DNA of 64,000 nucleotides from Massilia sp. Bi118 (GCF_918697865.1 NZ_CAKKMV010000005.1:186001-250000); one strand, 5' to 3'. Counted from the stretch's first letter, positions 23,039-33,383 are shown. Translations and numbers: made by a program. The notes: generated from the letters alone by a model not told the origin.

Positions 23039-23938
23039 TCAAAGGAGGGCTGTGCCGGACTGTTCGAGCAGCTCGGCCAGCAGCTCCGCTACCAGGGTCA
23101 CGCGCGGCGAACGGCGCACGTCGGGATGCACGACCAGCCAGATCGGGCGGCTCAGTACCTGCGTGTGATCCGGATGGAGCGCCAGGCCCGCGTCGCGGCC
23201 GAGGAAGTGCGGCAGCAGGCTCACGCCGAGCCCGGCGCGACAGGCCGCCAGCATGGCCTGCGCGTCGTTCGACCAGAAAGCGTAGGGGCGGCCGGCGGCG
23301 AACTTGTCCAGCCAGGCCTGTTGCGGCGAGCCTTTCATCGCCTCGCCGTAGCCGATGAATTCCCAGTCGCTGTCCGGGCGCGTGAACCAGCCCGGCGCCG
23401 CATACAGTCCGTATCCCATCTGCGCCAGCGGGCGCCCGGCCAGGCCCGGTTCCTCTGGGCGCAACAGGCGCAGCGCAAGATCCGCTTCGCGCCGGTACAG
23501 GTTGGCTTGCCGTACCTCGGCAATGATCTCGAGCGTGATCGCCGGCCAGCGTGCACGCAGGGCCGCCAGCTTCGGTATCAGCAGGCTGGCTGCGAGGGCC
23601 GGCGGCGCCGACACCTTGACCACGCCGCGCACACTGCCCGCACCCATGCCGGCACGCGCGAAGGACAAGGCTTCGTCTTCGACCCGGTGCGCGTAGGCCA
23701 GCAACTGCTCGCCTTCCGCAGTCAGGACCCAGCGCTTCGGCAGGCGGTCGAACAGGCGCAGGCCCAGGCGAGCTTCCAACGTACCGATGCGGCGCGACAC
23801 CGTCGAGTGCTCCACCGCCAGCGTGCGCGCCGCCGCGCTCAACCTTTCCTGGCGCGCCAGTTCGACGAAATAGCGGATGTCGTCCCAGTCCAGTGGGCCG
23901 GGCGTGGCGTGGTCCGGCTGACCTATCGATTTTTGCAC
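23039..23938 (-). CDS. LysR-family transcriptional regulator
   Basis: A 299-residue LysR regulator. The helix-turn-helix is near residues 16-75 (WDDIRYFVELARQERLSAAARTLAVEHSTVSRRIGTLEARLG), with an effector domain after about residue 95. The apparent start is a GTG at 23938, as no in-frame ATG precedes the helix-turn-helix. It is divergent from a quinone-oxidoreductase-like gene 79 bases away and is the likely regulator of that gene; no clean LysR palindrome was found between them. Confidence 0.9.
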   Translation of the reverse strand: MQKSIGQPDHATPGPLDWDDIRYFVELARQERLSAAARTLAVEHSTVSRRIGTLEARLGLRLFDRLPKRWVLTAEGEQLLAYAHRVEDEALSFARAGMGAGSVRGVVKVSAPPALAASLLIPKLAALRARWPAITLEIIAEVRQANLYRREADLALRLLRPEEPGLAGRPLAQMGYGLYAAPGWFTRPDSDWEFIGYGEAMKGSPQQAWLDKFAAGRPYAFWSNDAQAMLAACRAGLGVSLLPHFLGRDAGLALHPDHTQVLSRPIWLVVHPDVRRSPRVTLVAELLAELLEQSGTALL

Positions 23939-24017
23939 AACAAATGTCGATTATTTGAGATTTCGGTGGAATTTCAATCAATCTACCATGTACTCGTCTT
24001 TTCAACCGGAGAATGCG

Positions 24018-25007
24018 ATGGACGGGTTAATCGAACAGGTCGTGGTGCGCCGCCAGGGCGGACCGGAGGAGCTGAAGCTGGAAAGCCTGGCACTGGCGCC
24101 CCCAGCCGAAGGGCAGGTGCGGATCCGCCAGCTTGCAATCGGCGTCAACTTCCTGGATGTCTATCACCGCAGCGGCACCTATCCCTTGCCAAGGCTGCCC
24201 GCCGTGATTGGCGCCGAAGGCGTGGGCATCGTCGAGGCGCTCGGCCCCGGTGTAGACGGACTGCAGATCGGCCAGCGCATCGCCTATGCCGGCCAGCCTG
24301 GGGCGTATGCGGCGGCCCGCAATCTGCGCGCCGAGTATGCGGTCGCGCTGCCCGAGGCGGTGCCGACCGAGGCCGCAGCCGGTGCGCTGCTGCGCGGGAT
24401 CACGGCGCACATGCTGTTCGCTCACGTGCGGCCGCTGCGCGCGGGTGACACGGTACTCGTGCATGCGGCCGCCGGTGGCCTCGGCCTGGTCCTGGTGCAA
24501 TGGGCCAAGGCGCAGGGAGCGCGTGTGATCGGCACGGCGGGCAGCCGCGCGAAGGCAGAGTTGGCGCTGGCCCATGGGGCCGAGCGCGTGGTGCTGTACC
24601 GCGAAGAAGACTTCGTCGCCGCATCCCGCGAGTTCAGCGGCGGACGCGGCGTCGACATTGCGATCGACGGCATCGGCGGTCCGACCCTGCTGCGCAGCTT
24701 CGATGCTGTGCGGCCCTACGGTATGGCGGCCAGTATCGGCCAGGCGGGCGGCATGCCGGCGCCGGTCGACCTGATGCAGATCGGCGCCCCGCGCGCGATC
24801 GCCTTTTCGCGCCCGAGCGTGATGCGCTTCATGGCCGACCCTGCGCTGTACCGCGAAGGTGCACAAGCGACTCTGACGCGCCTGGCTGCCGGCCTGCAAG
24901 TGCACATCGGCGCCGAGTTCCCGCTGGCCGAGGCGGCCGAGGCGCACCGTGCGCTGGAGGAAGGGTGGACAGCGGGGGCGGTACTGCTGCGCCCCGCCTG
25001 TTTTTAG
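24018..25007 (+). CDS. Quinone oxidoreductase-like (zinc-independent MDR family)
   Basis: A 329-residue medium-chain dehydrogenase/reductase of the NADPH:quinone oxidoreductase type. It shows IGVNFLDVYHRSGTYP, VIGAEGVG, the cofactor motif AAAGGLGLVLVQWAKAQGARVIGT, and GRGVDIAIDGIGG; the zinc-ligand Cys set of alcohol dehydrogenases is absent. ATG 24018 has CCGGAG close upstream; in-frame ATGs at 23955 and 23988 lack this. It is divergent from a LysR gene. Its stop overlaps the convergent tamB stop by 4 bases. Confidence 0.93.
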   Translation: MDGLIEQVVVRRQGGPEELKLESLALAPPAEGQVRIRQLAIGVNFLDVYHRSGTYPLPRLPAVIGAEGVGIVEALGPGVDGLQIGQRIAYAGQPGAYAAARNLRAEYAVALPEAVPTEAAAGALLRGITAHMLFAHVRPLRAGDTVLVHAAAGGLGLVLVQWAKAQGARVIGTAGSRAKAELALAHGAERVVLYREEDFVAASREFSGGRGVDIAIDGIGGPTLLRSFDAVRPYGMAASIGQAGGMPAPVDLMQIGAPRAIAFSRPSVMRFMADPALYREGAQATLTRLAAGLQVHIGAEFPLAEAAEAHRALEEGWTAGAVLLRPACF

Positions 25008-28000
25008 TCAAACGCCCAGGAGTAGAGCACGTCCAGCGCCGTATTGGTCCCGGTCTGCAGCGCCAGCGTAATCCGCGGCGTGAGCTTGTAGCGCAGGCGC
25101 ACCACGCTGGTGGCGGTGGCGGCGCCCTGTTCGAAGCTCAGGTACAGGCGCGACGAAATCCGCTTGCCGACAGTGACCACCGTGTTGGCGAGACCGGTCT
25201 CCTGGCCCGCGCCCTGGCGCACGCCGAATTCGTCGACGCCGAGGGCGTTCGCCAGCTTGCTCTGGATGCCGCCGGTGCCGCCTTTGCCGCCCAGCAGGGC
25301 GCCGGCGGCCGCGCTCAGGACGTCGGCCTCGTTGCCGGTCGTGCCTTCCATGCCGTGGCCCAGCACCAGCCAGGACAGTTTTTCGCTGTCCGGCACGTTC
25401 GGCGTCGATACCAGCTTGGCCGTCGGCGACAGCGCCGTGCCGCGCACCTGCACGCCGGCTTCGACATTGGTCTCGCTGAGCTGCTCGCCTTCGGGGCGCT
25501 TGCGCACCGCCAGCACGTCGATCGAGGGGTTGTCGTAGGGGCCGCTGAAGGTGGCGACGCCGCGTTCGATCGCCAGGCGCTGGCCGTAGGCCGCATAGGT
25601 GCCGCTCACGACCCGCACGCTGCCGTTGATGCGCGGCGCGCCGTCGCCGACCTTGCGCACGTGGACGCTGCCGGCCAGGTAGGCATCCGCGCCCATGCCG
25701 CGCAGGTGGAAATCGTCGCCCAGGTCGGCCGTCAGGTCGATCGTCAACGGCGCCGCCGCCGCGCCTTTCTTTGCCGGCGCCTCCTTGGGATTCGCGCGGC
25801 CCAGCACGATGATGTCGTCGGACAGGGTGGGGCGGTCCTGCGGCGCGAATTCCACCAGCGCGCGGTCGGCCTTGAAATTGCCCTCGACGGCGAAGTGGCT
25901 GGCATCGCGCACCACCGTCGCCTGGCCGCTGAGGATCACGGTGCGGTCCGGGCGCGACAGCGCTTCGAGCTTGTCGGCCACCAGCTTCAGGTTCATGGTG
26001 GCTTCGCCGCCGGCAAAGCGCACATTGCCGTCGATGAGGGCGCGGCCGCTGTTGCCCTCGAAGGCGAAGCGCTGCAGCTGCAGCTGGTCGCCGGCGAGCA
26101 CCGCGCGCAGCTGGCCGTTACGCAGGCGCAGGCCCTGGTCCGGCCAGCGCACCGCCATGCGGTCGCCGTTGACGGTGCCGTTCAGGGTCGGCGCGCCGAC
26201 GGTGCCGGCCCCGGTAATGTTGAGCGCCAGGGCGCCGTCCACTTCCAGGCCCGGCTGGCCGATCAGCGGCGAGACCCAGGCCAGCGAGCCCAGATTCGCC
26301 GTCGCCGTCAGGCGCAGCGGGCTGTCGTTGTCGAGGCGGCCGTGGATCATCTGCGCAGTGGCGTCGACCTTGGCCGTGCCGATGCGGCTGCCGTCGACCG
26401 CCAGCTGGGCGTGCAGGGCGCCGCCGCTCACATCGGCGCGCAGGTCGAGCTGGCGCAGGCCCAGCACCACCGGGGCGACGTCGCCGGCGATCAGGTCGCC
26501 CTTCTCGCGGAACACGTGCACGCTGCCGTCCAGCGCCGGGGCGGCGCCGCTGGCGACCGGGGCGCGCATGTCGAGCGCCCAGTCGGCGCCCAGGGTCATG
26601 TCGCCGCGCAGGTTCTGGCGGATCGCGTCGGAGGCCTGGCCCAGGTAGGTGACCGGCACGCCGGTGGCGCTGCCGCGGCTGGTCCAGCGCGCGCCGTTCT
26701 TGGCCAATGACTGCACCGTGATCGAGCCGGCCGGCAGGCGGATGGTGGCGTTGTTGAAGTCGATTTTCTCCGGCTTGGCCAGGCCGGCGACGCCGGAACC
26801 CGGCGCCCCGGCGATGCGCAAGGGGGCGGGCGCCGCCAGCGCGAAGGCGTAGCGGCCGCGGTTCTGCAGCGCGCTCAAGGTGCCGCTCCAGGCGTTGCCC
26901 TTGTAGCCGCCGTTGACCGCGACATTGGCGTCGAAGGCGTCGCCGCGCGCCGAAGCCGTGATGGCATGCGCCCCGCGGGTGCCGGTCGATTGCAGGCGGG
27001 CCGTCGCGATACGCGTCTCTCCGCTGACGAAATCGGCGATCTGCACGTCCAGCGCCAGCGGATCGGCGGCGCCGCGTCCCGAGCCCACGTTCGCGGTGGC
27101 GCGCAAGGACTTCAGGCTCTGGGCCTTCAGGCGCAGGTTCTGGCCTTCCAGCGAGGCGGTCAGCGAGGGCGTGTCCATGGTGCCCGACAGGGTGCCGGAA
27201 CCGCGCAGCACGCCGCTGTAGTCCGGGCCGAGCGCGGCCAGCTGCGGCGCGTCGATGCGCCAGTTCAGGGTGTCGCGCCCGCTGCCGAAGGCGCCTTTCG
27301 CCGCCACCACGTTGGCGCCCAGGTGCAGGTCGACGTCCGCGTTCGAGACGTGGCGCTTGTCGGCCGTGACTTTGGCGACGCCCCACAGCGGCGAATTCGA
27401 CAGCGTCGACTGTTGCAGCGTGAGGTTCACGGAGCCGCCCATGTTGGCCCCTAGGCGGCCGCTGGCGTCGAAGGCGCCGTTGATGCTGCCGGCGAAGGGC
27501 GAGCCGAAGGCGGCCGGGTTCAGCTTCTGCATGTTGCCGCTGGCTTTCACCTCGACCACCTTGGCGTCCCTGGCGCCGGACAGCCAGGCCTCGCCGCTGG
27601 CGTGCAGGCTGCCGTTGTCGTTCTTGCGTTGATTCGCCACCCAGCCCAGGTTGCGCGCATCGACTTCAAAACTGGTGCGCGGCGCTTCCATGGTGCCGCT
27701 GACGACGCCGTTCGCCACCAGCGCGCCGTACAGGTCGGGGCGCAGGCTCGATAGCTGGCGGCCGTCCACGCGCCAGCTCATCTTCTCGCCCGGCTTGCCG
27801 AAGGCGCCGGTCAGGGCGACCGTGTTCTGGCCCAGCGCCAGGTTCGCGTTCACATCGTGCACATGCACGCCGCCGGGCGAGTTGGGGCCACCACCGGCAT
27901 CCGCATCCAGCTTGCCCTTGCCGGACAGCGGCTGGTCGAACAGGCGGCTCGGACGCAGCGCGAAGTCGGCCGCCACCTGCCATTGCGGGGCCAGGCTGCC

Positions 28001-29455
28001 TGCGGCGTTGATCTCGGCATTGAGGTCGGCCTTCGGGAAGTCGCCGAAGGCGGCCGGGTCGAGGTGGGACGCGACCACATTCGCCTTGAACGGCTTCTTG
28101 TCCGTCAGGTTGGCGCTGCCCGTCACGCGCACGCTGCCCTTGCCGGCCGAGACCCGCGCCTCGCGCACGTTCAGCACATTGTCCTTCAGCGCCGCTTCCG
28201 CCACCAGGCGCATGCCGGCATCGACCAGGTTGACGTTCAGGGTTTGCGTGTCCTGGGTGTTCGCCACCGACAGGTCGCCGGCAATCGCCGTCTTCTTCAT
28301 GCTGTCGTGGATCTGCTTCAGGTCGATGCGGTCCGTGTGCAGCGCGAAGCGCGCGGTGCCGATGCCCTTTTCATCGGCGCCGCGTTCGACGCTGCCGCTG
28401 CCCGTGAAGCGGCCGGCGCCGCCCAGGTCGAGCAGCACGTCGCTGATCTTCATGGACGAGAGGTTGCCGCCCAGCTGGCCGCGCATCGCCCGCAGCGGCA
28501 GGCGCTGCTGGTCGATGGTGCCTTGCGGGCCGTCGTTGGTGAGGTCGACGGAGCCGCTGATGTTGCGGTTCGGGTCGAGGCGCGCCGCCACCGACAGGTT
28601 CAGGTCGGCCGTCGGCAGGGTCGGGTTGAAGAAGCCGGGGTCGATGTTTTTCGCGTTGAGCGTAAAGGCCTGCAGCGGGATCTCGGCAAACGGCGACAGC
28701 ACCAGCTTGGCCGTGCCCTGGGCGCGCGCGGCCTGGCCGCTGGCGTCAATGACGGTTTTTTGCAAATCGCCGCCGGCATGCAGTTTCAGTTGCGCGGCGC
28801 CGGGGGGCGGGGCGCCCGTACCGGGGGCCTGGCTCAGGCTCGCATCCGCATTCAGTTTATACGGCAGCGCATTGGCGATGGTGCCGCTGGCCGCCACCTG
28901 GCCCCAGGGCGTGCTCGCCTTCGCGTAATCCAGCTTCCAGCGTTCCTTGTCGCCGTGCAGGCCGGCGCGGATGTCGTCGATCTGGGTTTCGGCGTCCTTG
29001 TTCACGAACACCGCCCTGGCCAGGCGCGCATCGTCGACCGCGATCTTGAAGGGCGGCGCCAGGCGGGTCGGCATGGTGGCGGGCTCGGTGCTTTCCTTGA
29101 GCGTCTCCATGCGCAGCGATTTCGCATACAGCTTGTCGATCTCGACGCCGCGCGACAGGTATTGCCAGGGCTTCCAGTCGATATCGATCTCGTCCGCCGT
29201 CATCACGGAAGTCTCGGTGCGGAACACCAGGTGGCCGATGTGCATGTGGCCGTACAGCGAACCGGTGACGCCGGTGATGGTCAGCTTGCCGCCGCTGGCG
29301 CCGGCGACGCGCTGGGCGATCATCTGCAGCGTGGTCTCGCGGCCGCCGTACCAGATGGCGCCGCCGATGACGGCGGCGGTGACGGCCACGCCGATCGCGA
29401 CCCGGCGCGGCCAGCGGCGCGGTTTTTGTTCGGTTTTTGGAGTCTCGTCGCTCAT
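25004..29455 (-). CDS. tamB: Translocation and assembly module protein TamB
   Basis: A 1483-residue AsmA-like protein of the TamB/DUF490 family. It is anchored in the inner membrane by one N-terminal helix (about residues 15-36) and spans the periplasm as a long beta-groove thought to help outer-membrane protein assembly and lipid transport with TamA. Nearly the whole length is repetitive beta-rich sequence. The C-terminal DUF490 part has SKLANALGVDEFGVRQG and KRISSRLYLSFEQG and ends in TALDVLYSWAFD. Its start overlaps the tamA stop by one base (TGATG), so the two genes are co-translated. Confidence 0.95.
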   Translation of the reverse strand: MSDETPKTEQKPRRWPRRVAIGVAVTAAVIGGAIWYGGRETTLQMIAQRVAGASGGKLTITGVTGSLYGHMHIGHLVFRTETSVMTADEIDIDWKPWQYLSRGVEIDKLYAKSLRMETLKESTEPATMPTRLAPPFKIAVDDARLARAVFVNKDAETQIDDIRAGLHGDKERWKLDYAKASTPWGQVAASGTIANALPYKLNADASLSQAPGTGAPPPGAAQLKLHAGGDLQKTVIDASGQAARAQGTAKLVLSPFAEIPLQAFTLNAKNIDPGFFNPTLPTADLNLSVAARLDPNRNISGSVDLTNDGPQGTIDQQRLPLRAMRGQLGGNLSSMKISDVLLDLGGAGRFTGSGSVERGADEKGIGTARFALHTDRIDLKQIHDSMKKTAIAGDLSVANTQDTQTLNVNLVDAGMRLVAEAALKDNVLNVREARVSAGKGSVRVTGSANLTDKKPFKANVVASHLDPAAFGDFPKADLNAEINAAGSLAPQWQVAADFALRPSRLFDQPLSGKGKLDADAGGGPNSPGGVHVHDVNANLALGQNTVALTGAFGKPGEKMSWRVDGRQLSSLRPDLYGALVANGVVSGTMEAPRTSFEVDARNLGWVANQRKNDNGSLHASGEAWLSGARDAKVVEVKASGNMQKLNPAAFGSPFAGSINGAFDASGRLGANMGGSVNLTLQQSTLSNSPLWGVAKVTADKRHVSNADVDLHLGANVVAAKGAFGSGRDTLNWRIDAPQLAALGPDYSGVLRGSGTLSGTMDTPSLTASLEGQNLRLKAQSLKSLRATANVGSGRGAADPLALDVQIADFVSGETRIATARLQSTGTRGAHAITASARGDAFDANVAVNGGYKGNAWSGTLSALQNRGRYAFALAAPAPLRIAGAPGSGVAGLAKPEKIDFNNATIRLPAGSITVQSLAKNGARWTSRGSATGVPVTYLGQASDAIRQNLRGDMTLGADWALDMRAPVASGAAPALDGSVHVFREKGDLIAGDVAPVVLGLRQLDLRADVSGGALHAQLAVDGSRIGTAKVDATAQMIHGRLDNDSPLRLTATANLGSLAWVSPLIGQPGLEVDGALALNITGAGTVGAPTLNGTVNGDRMAVRWPDQGLRLRNGQLRAVLAGDQLQLQRFAFEGNSGRALIDGNVRFAGGEATMNLKLVADKLEALSRPDRTVILSGQATVVRDASHFAVEGNFKADRALVEFAPQDRPTLSDDIIVLGRANPKEAPAKKGAAAAPLTIDLTADLGDDFHLRGMGADAYLAGSVHVRKVGDGAPRINGSVRVVSGTYAAYGQRLAIERGVATFSGPYDNPSIDVLAVRKRPEGEQLSETNVEAGVQVRGTALSPTAKLVSTPNVPDSEKLSWLVLGHGMEGTTGNEADVLSAAAGALLGGKGGTGGIQSKLANALGVDEFGVRQGAGQETGLANTVVTVGKRISSRLYLSFEQGAATATSVVRLRYKLTPRITLALQTGTNTALDVLYSWAFD

Positions 29456-31428
29456 CAGAAGGTGAATCCCAGAGAGAAGTGCAGGCGGACCTTGTGCACC
29501 GCCTTGCCGTAGGCGACGTCGACCGCGATCGGGCCGACCGGGCTGCGCCAGCGCGCGCCCACGCCGTAGCCGACCTTGGGTTTCAGGTCCTTGAAGTTGT
29601 CGGCGGCATTGCCGGCGTCGACGAACACCGCCGCGCCCCAGGGCGGCTTGAACCAGTAATCGTATTCGGTGCTGGCGGTGAGCAGGTAGCGGCCGGGCGC
29701 GATGGCGCTGCCGACCGGGATGCCCAGCTGCTGGTAGCCGTAGCCGCGCACCGACTGGTCGCCGCCGGCGCGGAACAGGAAGGTCGACGGCACCTTGTCC
29801 TTGTCCTTGGAGCCGACCGCGCCGAATTCGCCGCGCAGGATCAGGGTGCCGGACGGTCCGAGCGGCTTGAACATGACCCCGCGCACATAGGCGCGCATGA
29901 AGGGCTCGTCGGTCAGGATCGGCAGCGGGGCCGCGCCCAGCTGCAGGTTGGCGATGTAGCCATTGGTCGGCACGAGCAGGCTGTCGAGCTTGCGCTTGGT
30001 GATCGAGAAGGTCAGTGGCAGGGCCTTGGTGCGGGTGGCCGGCAGCTTGTCGATGGTGATCTGCTCGGTCAGCGCTTCCAGGCGCAGGCTCTTCTCGAGA
30101 GTCGGCGAACCCCAGGCGCGGGTCGCATGGATGCTGGTGGTGCGGGTGATCTGGCCGCGCACGTCCTCGCGGTCGTAGCCGGCGCCGACGCTGTTGCTGT
30201 AGCCGTTCGAGGTGGTCGGCCAGAAGAAATCAGCGCGCGCCTGCTGGTGCAGCTGCTCGTACAGCACATTGCTCTTCATGCGCTTGCCGAACACGTTCAG
30301 GTCGTCGTAATTGGCCTGGGCGCGCGCGCCGGTGTTGGTCGAGAAGCCGACGCCGACCGACAGGTTCTTGCGCTTGTTTTCCGTGACCCGCACCAGGATC
30401 GGCATTGTCACCGGGCCGGATGGCGCCTCCACCTTGGGACCGCCCTGGTTCAGTTCACTGACCTGTTCCTGCAGGGTCGAGGACATGTCGAGGCTGACCT
30501 CGACGGTGCTGAAGTAGCCGGTGTCCTGCAGGCGGCCTTGCAGGGTCTGCAGGGCCGCCTCGTTGTATTGGTCGCCGGGGTGGATCTGGTTCAGGTTCTG
30601 GATAATCGAGGGCGAATAGCGCTGCAGGCCCTCGATGCGCAGCGCGCCGAAATGCACGTCCGGGCCGCTGTCGATGACGACCTTGAGCAGGGCGCGGTGC
30701 GCTTCCGGATCGACGGTGGCGCTGGAATCGATCAGCTGGGCGCGCGGGAAGCGCGACTGCGCGATCTGGCGCACCATGCCGCGCTTGGCCGATTCCCAGT
30801 CCGCCGTACGGAATTGCGAGCCCACCGGCAGGGTCCAGCGGTTGCGCAGGGCGGCGGCATCGAAGGGCGCTTCGTCCTTGCTGAAGGGGACGAAGCCGCG
30901 CAGTTCGAGGTCGACGTCGCCCACCGTCACCGGCTCGCCCGGGTCGACGATCACGCGCGCGACCGGGCTGGCGCCGGACGTATCCAGTCCGCTCGAGATT
31001 TTGGGCGAGTAATAGCCCTCGGTGGCAACCAGGGTCTTCGCTTCCTCGGGGGCATTGCGCACCAGGCGCTGCAGCTGTTCGAGGTCGACTCGCGGGTTGC
31101 CGCGCCAGCGCATCAGGTCGAGGTTGCTTTCCAGCAGGTCACGCAGCTTGCGCGGGGCGTCGATCTTCACATCGTAGCGGACCGCGCGCTGCTCGGGCGC
31201 CTCGACCGGCAGGGGCGGCGCGGGCTCATGCTCCTTTTCCTGCAGCTCCTTCTGGGTCTGGTCCTTGGTCGTGGTCGGCGCCGGCACAGTGTCCTGCGCC
31301 TGGGCTGGAGTCTGGGCCGCCGCGCCCACGGAAGCGCATAGCGCGTTCACGGCCAACACGATTTGTGCCAAAATCCGTGGTCGCGCCGGCGCTTGTGTCT
31401 CTACGTGGTCGGGTCGTGCGGGCAACAT
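29455..31428 (-). CDS. tamA: Translocation and assembly module outer-membrane protein TamA
   Basis: A 657-residue BamA/TamA (Omp85) protein. A signal peptide (about residues 17-39) is followed by a Gln/Thr/Pro/Lys-rich spacer. Three POTRA-like domains (about 75-330, with GALRIEGLQRYSPSIIQNLNQIHPGDQYNEAALQTLQGRLQDTGYFSTVEV) and a C-terminal beta-barrel (about 340-657) follow. The barrel shows the family motif RAGGDQSVRGYGYQQLG and ends in Phe (HFSLGFTF). GGAGAG precedes the ATG. It pairs with TamB immediately downstream. Confidence 0.95.
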   Translation of the reverse strand: MLPARPDHVETQAPARPRILAQIVLAVNALCASVGAAAQTPAQAQDTVPAPTTTKDQTQKELQEKEHEPAPPLPVEAPEQRAVRYDVKIDAPRKLRDLLESNLDLMRWRGNPRVDLEQLQRLVRNAPEEAKTLVATEGYYSPKISSGLDTSGASPVARVIVDPGEPVTVGDVDLELRGFVPFSKDEAPFDAAALRNRWTLPVGSQFRTADWESAKRGMVRQIAQSRFPRAQLIDSSATVDPEAHRALLKVVIDSGPDVHFGALRIEGLQRYSPSIIQNLNQIHPGDQYNEAALQTLQGRLQDTGYFSTVEVSLDMSSTLQEQVSELNQGGPKVEAPSGPVTMPILVRVTENKRKNLSVGVGFSTNTGARAQANYDDLNVFGKRMKSNVLYEQLHQQARADFFWPTTSNGYSNSVGAGYDREDVRGQITRTTSIHATRAWGSPTLEKSLRLEALTEQITIDKLPATRTKALPLTFSITKRKLDSLLVPTNGYIANLQLGAAPLPILTDEPFMRAYVRGVMFKPLGPSGTLILRGEFGAVGSKDKDKVPSTFLFRAGGDQSVRGYGYQQLGIPVGSAIAPGRYLLTASTEYDYWFKPPWGAAVFVDAGNAADNFKDLKPKVGYGVGARWRSPVGPIAVDVAYGKAVHKVRLHFSLGFTF

Positions 31429-31510
31429 GTCTCTCCATTCTCAATCTGCCGGCCACATCTTAACGGAATGTTAAAACTGGCGGCGGACGCTTTAATTCAG
31501 GAATATCAAC

Positions 31511-32233
31511 ATGCATCAAGCTGATTCCGCGCTCGTCCTGTTCAGCGGCGGCCAAGACTCCACCACCTGCCTCGCCTGGGCCCTGCAACGCTACGAACGC
31601 GTGGAAACCATCGGCTTCGATTATGGCCAGCGCCATGCGATCGAGCTGGAAGTGCGCCCGACCGTGCTGGCCAGGATGCGCGCCCTGTCGCCTGAGTGGG
31701 ACCGCCGCCTGGGCGAGGACCACATGATCGACCTGGGCCTGATCTCGAAGATCTCGGACACGGCGCTGACCAGCAATGTCGAGATCCAGATGCAGGAAAA
31801 CGGCTTGCCGAACACTTTTGTGCCCGGCCGCAACCTGCTGTTCATGATGGTGGCGGCGACCGTGGCCTACCGCCGCGGCCTGATCGTGCTGGTGGGCGGC
31901 ATGTGCGAGACCGATTTCTCCGGCTACCCGGATTGCCGCGACGACACCATGAAGGCGCTGCAAGTCGCCCTCAACCTGGGTATGGCCACGCGCACCAAGG
32001 TCGAGACCCCGCTGATGTGGATCGACAAGAAGCAGACCTGGGAACTGGCGGAGCAGTGCGGCGGCCAGGCCCTGGTCGACCTGATCCGCTTCGACACCCA
32101 TACCTGCTACCTGGGCGAGCGCGGCGCCGCCCACGCCTGGGGCCACGGCTGCGGCACCTGCCCGGCCTGCGCGCTGCGCGCCCGCGGCTACGAGCAGTAC
32201 GCGGCCGAACGCCAGGCGCGCATCGAAAGCTGA
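31511..32233 (+). CDS. queC: 7-cyano-7-deazaguanine synthase
   Basis: Makes preQ0 from 7-carboxy-7-deazaguanine using ATP and ammonia, in the queuosine tRNA pathway. The 240-residue length is normal. The PP-loop is [10 protein letters not shown] near residue 10; FVPGRN and [14 protein letters not shown] are family motifs. The C-terminal zinc site has four Cys in [12 protein letters not shown] and GCGTCPAC. An AGGAA site precedes the ATG. The 82-base upstream gap is too short for a visible preQ1 riboswitch. No other que gene is in the window. Confidence 0.96.
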   Translation: MHQADSALVLFSGGQDSTTCLAWALQRYERVETIGFDYGQRHAIELEVRPTVLARMRALSPEWDRRLGEDHMIDLGLISKISDTALTSNVEIQMQENGLPNTFVPGRNLLFMMVAATVAYRRGLIVLVGGMCETDFSGYPDCRDDTMKALQVALNLGMATRTKVETPLMWIDKKQTWELAEQCGGQALVDLIRFDTHTCYLGERGAAHAWGHGCGTCPACALRARGYEQYAAERQARIES

Positions 32234-32240
32234 TCCTGCC

Positions 32241-32999
32241 ATGCGCCTCGCGCTGCTGACCGACCTGCACGCGAACCGCGAAGCCGTCGAAGCCTGCCTG
32301 GCGCATGCGGAGGGCCAGCGGGTCGACCAGTACGCCTTCACGGGGGATTTCGTCGGCTACGGCGCCGACCCGGCCTGGGTGGTGAAGACCGTGATGGATT
32401 ACGTGGGGCGCGGCGCAGTGGCAGTGCAGGGGAACCACGATTATTCGGTGGTTCGCCCGGCCAGCCGGGAGCCCGTACGCCCGCAAATGCATGCCGAGGC
32501 GAGGGAAGTGATCGAGTGGACCCGCAGCCAGCTCGACCCCGGGCAGATGGCCTTCCTGGCCGACCTGCCGCTGACGCAAAAGCACGGCAACGCTTGTTTC
32601 GTCCACGCCAGCGCCTGGGAGCCGATCCGCTGGGAGTACGTCACCGGCGTCGAGGAGGCCGAGCGTTCGCTGAAGGCCAGCCGCAGCCGCATCGTCTTTT
32701 CCGGCCACGTCCACGCACCGGCTTTGTACCGCCGCGCCGACGATGGCCGCATGGGTTCACATGTTCCGCAGGCCGGCCAGCGCATCGCCCTGCAGCCCCA
32801 GCACCAGTATCTCGTCCTGCCCGGCGCCGTCGGCCAGCCCCGCGACCAGAACAACGCGGCCTGCTATGCGGTGTTCGACGACGAGGATAGAAGCATCACC
32901 TATTTCAGGATCCCCTACGATCACGGTGCGGCGGCGCGCAAGGTGATCGCAGCGGGTTTGCCGATCGTGTTCGCGATGCGATTGGTCGAAGGGATTTAA
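32241..32999 (+). CDS. Calcineurin-like metallophosphoesterase
   Basis: A 252-residue cytoplasmic phosphoesterase with the dimetal signature DLHANREA, GDFVGYGA, GNHD and the downstream histidine motif GHVHAP. It resembles the YfcE/Yvnb-type group. It starts 7 bases after queC and probably shares its transcript, with no known functional link. Substrate not predictable. Confidence 0.9.
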   Translation: MRLALLTDLHANREAVEACLAHAEGQRVDQYAFTGDFVGYGADPAWVVKTVMDYVGRGAVAVQGNHDYSVVRPASREPVRPQMHAEAREVIEWTRSQLDPGQMAFLADLPLTQKHGNACFVHASAWEPIRWEYVTGVEEAERSLKASRSRIVFSGHVHAPALYRRADDGRMGSHVPQAGQRIALQPQHQYLVLPGAVGQPRDQNNAACYAVFDDEDRSITYFRIPYDHGAAARKVIAAGLPIVFAMRLVEGI

Positions 33000-33005
33000 A
33001 CCCGA

Positions 33006-33383
33006 TCACACCGCGTGCTCGCGCATCATGCGGTTCTTGCGCGAGCGGCTCACCATGTACCAGATCAGGGCCAGCGGCAGCAGCAGGGGCAGCAGCAGGG
33101 GCGAGATCGCCAGGGCCAGCACCACGGCGCCGATGCCCAGGCCGCCGATCAGGATGATGCCGACGCCCGCGAACACCACCGCCAGCACCACGCCCACCAC
33201 CAGCAGGACCAGCATCGCGATCAGGGTGCCGCCGCCCGCGAACAGCATCGCGATCAGGGCGCCGAGCGGACCGTCGAATTCATCGCCGTCGATGTTGACG
33301 ACGGAGTCGCCGCCGAAGGCGAACACGTTCCACAGCAGCAGTGCGAACAGGAATGCGATGACGAAATAGGCGGTCTTTTTCAT
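33006..33383 (-). CDS. Small hydrophobic membrane protein
   Basis: A 125-residue protein with an N-terminal hydrophobic segment, a short acidic stretch (NIDGDEFDGP), a glycine-rich run of hydrophobic helices (about residues 40-115) and a basic tail (SRSRKNRMMREHAV). I take ATG 33383, which has AGAGGA upstream and gives a membrane-type N-terminus. Convergent with the phosphoesterase gene. Function unknown. Confidence 0.72.
   Translation of the reverse strand: MKKTAYFVIAFLFALLLWNVFAFGGDSVVNIDGDEFDGPLGALIAMLFAGGGTLIAMLVLLVVGVVLAVVFAGVGIILIGGLGIGAVVLALAISPLLLPLLLPLALIWYMVSRSRKNRMMREHAV

Noticed and set aside
24500..26710. 736-codon plus-strand open frame opposite tamB
   Set aside because: tamB is certain by length and context. 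This frame gives low-complexity Arg/Gly/Ala sequence.
31429..31510. preQ1 riboswitch before queC
   Set aside because: The gap is only 82 bases and no aptamer-like pseudoknot or conserved core was seen.
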